Of a stretch of 9,640 nucleotides of DNA, positions 6,640 through 9,640 are shown in pieces. Each line of letters begins with the position of its first letter. Position 1 is the first letter of the stretch. The DNA is from Candidatus Nealsoniibacteriota bacterium. GTDB lineage: Bacteria > Patescibacteriota > Minisyncoccia > Minisyncoccales > MHMH01. Location of the stretch: assembly GCA_016181985.1 (NCBI GenBank), contig JACOYG010000027.1:1-9640 (forward strand). The letters run 5' to 3'. The translations under genes and the position numbers were made by a program. The notes under the pieces were generated by a model, which ran no database searches, was not told the origin of the DNA, and was given only the letters and a program-made list of their open reading frames with translations.

Positions 6640-7638
6640 ATGGATTCAAACAAAGTCAGCAATAGGCCGTCTTGGGAGGAATTTTGGTTCAATTTAGCGC
6701 TTTTTTATTCTACTCGGGGCACTTGCGACAGGTTGAAGGCAGCCTGTCTTTTAGTTGATAAAAACAACAGATTGATTGGAGCCGGTTATAACGGGTCCTT
6801 GCCGGGACATCCTCATTGCGACGAAGTCGGCCACTTAATGGTTGACGGACATTGTCTCAGAACCCTGCATGCCGAGGTTAATGCCATAATGCACAGTGTT
6901 GGAGATTTGGAAGGAGCCACCGCTTATGTTTTGGGGACGCCCTGCATTGATTGCGTAAAAAAACTTTTGGCAAAAAAAATCGGGAAAATCGTTTTCACCA
7001 GGGACTATGACAACAAATCCAGGGGCGGAGAATATATTTTTGAACTGGCCAAATTATCCGGAGTAGAAATTTACAAGTCAGAGATAGATTTTGAAAATGT
7101 TTTTCAAAAAAACATCGGTATTTTAAAAAATCCCGGAGGAGCGTTATTTAAGGAAGCGCCCCAAGCAGGGTACAGTACTGCACCCTGCCAAGCTGTTTTA
7201 GCTTCAGCGGCAAATAGCGCTATCCGCGTTCAAAAGATGAATCCTGAAGCAAAATTGCCATCTTTTGCTTACGAGGGAGATGCCGGTATGGATCTTTTTT
7301 CCTGCGAGGATTGCAAAATAGAGCCATTAGGCAAAGAAACTATCGGCACGGGGCTGAAAATAGCGGTTCCTGCCGGTTTTGCCGGTTTTGTGTGGGATAA
7401 GTCGGGGTTGGCTTTGAATCATTCCTTAACTACCTTGGCCGGAGTTTTGGATTCGGGCTATAGGGGAGAGTTAAAAGTTATTTTAATGAATTTGGGAAAA
7501 GAGCCTTATGGGGTGAAGAAGGGGCAAAAGATTGCCCAGCTTGTTATTAAAAAAATTGAGAAGCCGGAAATCATTGAAGACAATTTGGATGAAACCGAAA
7601 GGGGGGAGAAGGGCTTTGGCAGTTCCGGATTGATTTAA
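6640..7638 (+). CDS. Bifunctional dCMP deaminase-dUTPase fusion
   Basis: Two enzymes in one 332-residue chain, both yielding dUMP for thymidylate synthesis. The N-terminal dCMP deaminase (about 10-165) carries the zinc cytidine-deaminase motifs LHAEVNAI (H77, E79) and TPCIDC (C102, C105). Upstream HPHCDEVGH...HCLRT resembles the second zinc site of phage-type dCMP deaminases. The C-terminal trimeric dUTPase (about 195-332) has all five motifs: AYEGDAGMDLFS (210-221), WDKSGLA (252-258, with Lys in place of the usual Arg), AGVLDSGYRGE (267-277), GQKIAQLVI (295-303) and RGEKGFGSSG (321-330). The joining linker (about 166-194) is encoded partly by three back-to-back inverted repeats. The frame is continuous, so it is a true fusion rather than two genes. 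It starts 5 bases after rplK with no Shine-Dalgarno; a second dUTPase follows. Confidence 0.93.
   Translation: MDSNKVSNRPSWEEFWFNLALFYSTRGTCDRLKAACLLVDKNNRLIGAGYNGSLPGHPHCDEVGHLMVDGHCLRTLHAEVNAIMHSVGDLEGATAYVLGTPCIDCVKKLLAKKIGKIVFTRDYDNKSRGGEYIFELAKLSGVEIYKSEIDFENVFQKNIGILKNPGGALFKEAPQAGYSTAPCQAVLASAANSAIRVQKMNPEAKLPSFAYEGDAGMDLFSCEDCKIEPLGKETIGTGLKIAVPAGFAGFVWDKSGLALNHSLTTLAGVLDSGYRGELKVILMNLGKEPYGVKKGQKIAQLVIKKIEKPEIIEDNLDETERGEKGFGSSGLI
7165..7188 (+). repeat. 24-base in-frame palindrome in the fusion linker
   Basis: Arms GCAGGGT (7165-7171) and ACCCTGC (7182-7188), then an A/C mismatch (7172, 7181), then the self-complementary core CAGTACTG (7173-7180). The length is exactly 8 codons in phase with the gene, encoding residues 176-183 (AGYSTAPC) between the deaminase and dUTPase domains. 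The design (paired arms, one mismatch, palindromic core) matches that of the 44-base repeats, but the sequence differs. Confidence 0.65.
7190..7227 (+). repeat. Two further inverted repeats in the fusion linker
   Basis: AAGCT/AGCTT (7190-7194 and 7200-7204) pair around a 5-base loop. GCGG (7207-7210) and CCGC (7224-7227) flank the 10-base palindrome ATAGCGCTAT (7214-7223), with three extra bases CAA (7211-7213) spoiling perfect symmetry. Together with 7165-7188 they make almost the whole 63-base linker foldable as three tandem hairpins. Confidence 0.45.
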
Positions 7639-7658
7639 ACAGCGCGGACTTTTAAAAT
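7630..7658 (+). promoter_or_regulatory. Promoter candidate for the stand-alone dUTPase
   Basis: TTGATT (7630-7635) and TAAAAT (7653-7658) are separated by 17 bases, a good sigma70-like pair. It spans the 3' end of the fusion gene. A transcript from about 7665 would have a leader of roughly 13 bases that just contains the strong Shine-Dalgarno. The region is AT-rich, so a chance match is possible. Confidence 0.35.
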
Positions 7659-7663
7659 TTTTT

Positions 7664-7675
7664 AGGAAGGAGGAG
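7664..7675 (+). promoter_or_regulatory. Strong Shine-Dalgarno of the stand-alone dUTPase
   Basis: AGGAAGGAGGAG ends 2 bases before the ATG at 7678; the GGAGG core (7669-7673) has 4-base spacing. It fixes that start and contrasts with the SD-less starts of most upstream genes in the window. Confidence 0.8.
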
Positions 7676-7677
7676 AT

Positions 7678-8160
7678 ATGAATTTTACGGTTAAAGTCAG
7701 AAAGATCGGCCAAGACAGCAAGATTCCCGAAAGAGCAACCGACGGTTCTTCGGGCTACGATGTTTTCGCTTACCGAGTTTTAGATAAAGAGTCAAAAAAA
7801 GTAATTTCTGACTTGATCGAGCCCGTAGAGATTAAGCCCGGAGAAACCGCGCTGTTCGGCATCGGCGTTTGCATAGAAATTCCCAAAACTCATCACGCCA
7901 TAATAGTCTCAAGAAGCGGGTTATCAACCAAATCAAGGATTGAGGCCTGCCACCCCGGCGCGCCGATTGATTCTGACTATCGGGGAGAACCTGCTGTTTT
8001 GCTTAAAAATGACGGGAATAAGAGTTTTATCGTCAGTAAGCACATGCGGATTGCCCAGATGGTTTTTATACAGAGAGAGATACCTTTTATAGTGGAAACC
8101 GAAGAGCTTTCTAAAACTGAAAGGGGGGATAGAGGCCATGGCTCAACCGGACTTTATTAG
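7678..8160 (+). CDS. dut: Stand-alone dUTPase family protein (second copy)
   Basis: Trimeric dUTPase, converting dUTP to dUMP and pyrophosphate, which keeps uracil out of DNA and feeds ThyX. The 160 residues are typical. All five motifs are visible: ATDGSSGYDVFA (20-31), SRSGLSTK (78-85), GAPIDSDYRGE (94-104, D98 and Y101), RIAQMVFI (124-131) and RGDRGHGSTG (149-158). In motif 5 the usual uracil-stacking Phe is His154. The protein is clearly different from the dUTPase half of the preceding fusion (for example an insertion around 33-48, LDKESKKVISDLIEP), so this is not a recent duplication. The start is fixed by a strong Shine-Dalgarno. The 3' end overlaps the next small gene by 23 bases, implying coupling. 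A dCTP deaminase or bifunctional relative is less likely, because the motif set reads as dUTPase. Confidence 0.9.
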   Translation: MNFTVKVRKIGQDSKIPERATDGSSGYDVFAYRVLDKESKKVISDLIEPVEIKPGETALFGIGVCIEIPKTHHAIIVSRSGLSTKSRIEACHPGAPIDSDYRGEPAVLLKNDGNKSFIVSKHMRIAQMVFIQREIPFIVETEELSKTERGDRGHGSTGLY

Positions 8161-8413
8161 CGCGCAGCGTGAAAAATTCGCCGAATTGCTTTCTTTGGTG
8201 AAAGACCGTAAACCCGGTGTTTATAATATCGAAGTCGCTGAAGTTCTCGGAATCGGATCATACATGATTCAGCCGGAAGTAGCGGTAATCAAGGATACAA
8301 AAGGCAGAATTTGGGCCATATCGGAAGGTGAAAATTTAGTCAGCCGTTATGACGTTAAGAAGGGGATAAAGTTAAGGGTCGTAGTCAAAGCTACGGCCTT
8401 TTATTTTTGGTAA
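8138..8413 (+). CDS. Small protein of unknown function in the thymidylate cluster
   Basis: A 91-residue soluble protein I do not recognise. The N-terminal part is helical and charged (SAQREKFAELLSLVKDRK, 8-25). It is followed by short strand-like segments (GVYNIEVAEVL, SYMIQPEVAVIKDTKGRIWAISE) and a basic C-terminus (YDVKKGIKLRVVVKA). There is no cysteine, membrane segment or signal peptide. The ATG at 8138 lies within the end of dut (23-base overlap) and has AAGGGGGG (8120-8127) about 10 bases upstream; that same run encodes motif 5 of the dUTPase. The last seven or so codons (TAFYFW) are read from a terminator-like hairpin and T-run, so the C-terminus may be shaped by RNA constraint rather than protein function. 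Its position suggests a link to nucleotide metabolism, but that is guilt by association only. Confidence 0.7.
   Translation: MAQPDFISAQREKFAELLSLVKDRKPGVYNIEVAEVLGIGSYMIQPEVAVIKDTKGRIWAISEGENLVSRYDVKKGIKLRVVVKATAFYFW
8377..8408 (+). terminator. Intrinsic terminator overlapping the end of the small gene
   Basis: GGTCGTAG (8377-8384) pairs with CTACGGCC (8391-8398) over 8 base pairs (one G-U) around loop TCAAAG, followed by TTTTATTTTT (8399-8408). The stop codon of the small gene (8411-8413) lies just past the T-run, so the signal is inside the coding sequence. It would separate the dUTPase transcription unit from tmk-thyX. Confidence 0.7.
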
Positions 8414-8419
8414 TAAGTA

Positions 8420-8428
8420 TGATAATAT
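8420..8428 (+). promoter_or_regulatory. Extended -10 promoter candidate for tmk-thyX
   Basis: TG (8420-8421), one base, then TAATAT (8423-8428): the same -10 hexamer as the secE promoter candidate, here with an extended TG and only a poor T-rich -35 (near 8400-8405). The predicted start at about 8435 would make tmk nearly leaderless from the ATG at 8436. It directly follows the terminator at 8377-8408, which makes a new start of transcription plausible. Confidence 0.35.
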
Positions 8429-8435
8429 GATTTTA

Positions 8436-9071
8436 ATGCAGAAAAATACTTATTCGGGAAAATTTATTGTCTTTGAGGGATTGGACGGTTCCGGCTCGAC
8501 CACTCAGGCGAATAAACTGCGCGATTTTTTAAACGAGATTCCCAAGAAATTTGTCTTAGGCAGGTCATCGGCTTTTTTAACTAAAGAACCGACCAATAAT
8601 ATTATCGGCGGGCTTATCCGCGGTCAGCTGACTAGTGACTGGAAGAGCAGCCCGGAATGCCTTCAGCTTCTTTTTTCCGCCGACAGGGCTCATCATTTAG
8701 AAAAAGAGATATTGCCCTTGCTAAAAGAAGGCATAGATGTTGTCACCGACCGTTATTTTTTATCAACCGTCGCTTACGGCGCCTCGGAAATTAAAGATAT
8801 GGATTGGCTTATTGAATTGAACAGGTTATTTATTGCTCCGGACATCACTTTTCTGCTGAAGGTTTCTCCCAAAATCTGTATCGAGAGAATAAATAAAGAT
8901 CGTTTTCATATTGAACTTTTCGAAAGGGAGGAGTCTCTAACGAAAGTTTGGCAAAATTATGAGGAGCTTGCCAAAAGATTCGCCGACGTTTATATTATAA
9001 ATGGCGAAAGGCCCATCGAGGAGGTGTTTGAAGAAATAAAATCAATAGTACATTCAAAACTGAATATATAA
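8436..9071 (+). CDS. tmk: Thymidylate kinase (dTMP kinase)
   Basis: Phosphorylates dTMP to dTDP with ATP. It is 211 residues from the ATG at 8436; an in-frame ATG at 8427 would give 214, but that codon falls in the predicted -10 box. Neither has a Shine-Dalgarno. The P-loop reads FEGLDGSGSTTQ (13-24): S21 stands where the Walker A lysine normally is, while the rest is canonical for Tmk. Other features are TKEPTNN (49-55, substrate Glu-Pro), LLFSADRAHHLEKEI (78-92), the Tmk signature VVTDRYFLSTVAYGA (102-116, with D105 and R106) and a lid-like segment ERINKDRFHIELFERE (150-165). Length and motif order are normal, so the gene appears intact. It is followed 13 bases later by thyX, whose product makes its substrate. 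Confidence 0.93.
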   Translation: MQKNTYSGKFIVFEGLDGSGSTTQANKLRDFLNEIPKKFVLGRSSAFLTKEPTNNIIGGLIRGQLTSDWKSSPECLQLLFSADRAHHLEKEILPLLKEGIDVVTDRYFLSTVAYGASEIKDMDWLIELNRLFIAPDITFLLKVSPKICIERINKDRFHIELFEREESLTKVWQNYEELAKRFADVYIINGERPIEEVFEEIKSIVHSKLNI

Positions 9072-9078
9072 AAGGAGG
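9071..9078 (+). promoter_or_regulatory. Shine-Dalgarno of thyX
   Basis: AAAGGAGG with 6-base spacing to the GTG at 9085. This ideal site, together with the onset of ThyX-like sequence (VKIIGVTKNP), fixes the GTG start. Confidence 0.75.
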
Positions 9079-9084
9079 CGATAA

Positions 9085-9640
9085 GTGGGAAAAGATTTTC
9101 AGGTGAAAATAATCGGGGTTACTAAAAACCCCCAATTGCTTTCTACGGCCGGGGCGCTAGGATGCTTTGATGAAAAATCTTCAGGCCAACTAATCGGCGA
9201 TCTTTCGGCTCTGTCGGCAGAAGAGAGGGATAAGAAAGAACGGGCCGTATTGAAGAACAGTTTCGGCCGCGGTCACGGTTCGGTCGGAGACCAGAATTGT
9301 TTTATTTTCAGTATAGAGAATTTGCCCAGGGCGGCCACGCTTCAGCTTTGCCAGCCGCATTACCTGGCCCATCTTCAGCAATCTTTAAGAAGAGCCAAGG
9401 CCAGTAGGGGATTCCATCTGCCGGAGATAATCAAGAATTCTTCATACGGGAAAATGGCCGAAGAAATTTTATCGGCATCATTCAGTCTTTATGAGAAAAT
9501 GTCCAAAGCCGGCATTCCCGATGAAGATGCAAGATATATTCTTCCGCTGTATACTAGAACCAATATTCAAACATTGGGCAACGCCCGCGAATTATGCAAT
9601 TTATGGAAGATGACTCATTCGCCCCATGTAGAAGTGCCTT
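9085..9640 (+). CDS. thyX: ThyX-like flavin-dependent thymidylate synthase with divergent signature motif, 3'-truncated by window end
   Basis: ThyX methylates dUMP to dTMP using methylenetetrahydrofolate, FAD and NADPH. There are 185 codons from GTG 9085 to the window end. ThyX spelling is clear in FGRGHGSVGDQNCFIFSIENLPRAATLQL (60-88) and GIPDEDARYILPLYTRTNIQTLGNARELCNLW (143-174). The signature, normally RHR-x7-S-x-R, here reads QPHYLAHLQQSLRR (90-103): both arginines of RHR are lost (Q90, H92), while Q98, Q99, S100 and R102 match variants seen in other ThyX proteins. The His of the upstream xEH element is Gln70. Key FAD/dUMP contacts are therefore altered. It could be an active divergent ThyX, or the non-catalytic first half of a longer two-domain ThyX whose second half lies past the window. 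Family assignment is firm; activity is not. Confidence 0.88.
   Translation, partial: MGKDFQVKIIGVTKNPQLLSTAGALGCFDEKSSGQLIGDLSALSAEERDKKERAVLKNSFGRGHGSVGDQNCFIFSIENLPRAATLQLCQPHYLAHLQQSLRRAKASRGFHLPEIIKNSSYGKMAEEILSASFSLYEKMSKAGIPDEDARYILPLYTRTNIQTLGNARELCNLWKMTHSPHVEVP

Noticed and set aside
6640..7638. Frameshift or two separate genes for deaminase and dUTPase
   Set aside because: The reading frame is continuous through the linker with no stop, internal Shine-Dalgarno or overlapping start, so a true fusion is the simpler reading.
7957..7966. CGGCGCGCCG palindrome in dut
   Set aside because: It encodes conserved motif 3 flanking residues (GAPID) and is short; no reason to treat it as an element.
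1..9640. CRISPR array, insertion sequence, phage or defence genes
   Set aside because: No spaced direct repeats, transposase, integrase, phage structural or nuclease motifs were found in any frame.

Overview
The window is a gene-dense bacterial segment of moderate GC (roughly low forties percent by eye). All genes lie on the + strand and the gaps are very short, none above about 75 bases. Translation follows the standard code: TGA never occurs inside a gene, and the 11 visible stops are TAA (8) or TAG (3). Compact genes, several starts without a Shine-Dalgarno sequence, a broken ribosomal-protein cluster, palindromes inside genes and a dCMP deaminase-dUTPase fusion together suggest a Candidate Phyla Radiation/Patescibacteria (Parcubacteria-like) genome. 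That placement is inference; no marker tree was run.

Left part (1-3377): the 3' two-thirds of pheT (phenylalanyl-tRNA synthetase beta chain, cut by the window start) overlaps a complete gyrB. Middle (3378-6634): a small membrane-anchored protein of unknown function, secE and nusG, then a cobalamin-binding-type radical SAM protein of unknown substrate, then rplK. The usual secE-nusG-rplK-rplA order is therefore interrupted between nusG and rplK, and rplA is not next to rplK. Two identical 44-base near-perfect palindromes sit just after gyrB and just after nusG, each directly in front of a non-core gene.

Right part (6640-9640): a thymidylate-supply cluster. It has a fused dCMP deaminase-dUTPase, a second stand-alone dUTPase, a small protein of unknown function, thymidylate kinase and the start of a ThyX-type thymidylate synthase (cut by the window end). 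The steps fit together: dCMP and dUTP are turned into dUMP, ThyX would methylate dUMP to dTMP, and Tmk phosphorylates it to dTDP. A terminator-like hairpin at the end of the small protein gene, followed at once by a possible extended -10 promoter, may split the cluster into two transcription units.

The most unusual points are the 44-base palindromes at core/accessory boundaries; palindromes carried in frame inside genes, above all in the linker of the deaminase-dUTPase fusion; a ThyX whose signature motif has lost its two arginines in the visible part; and a thymidylate kinase with serine in place of the P-loop lysine. No RNA gene, CRISPR array, transposase or origin was seen.
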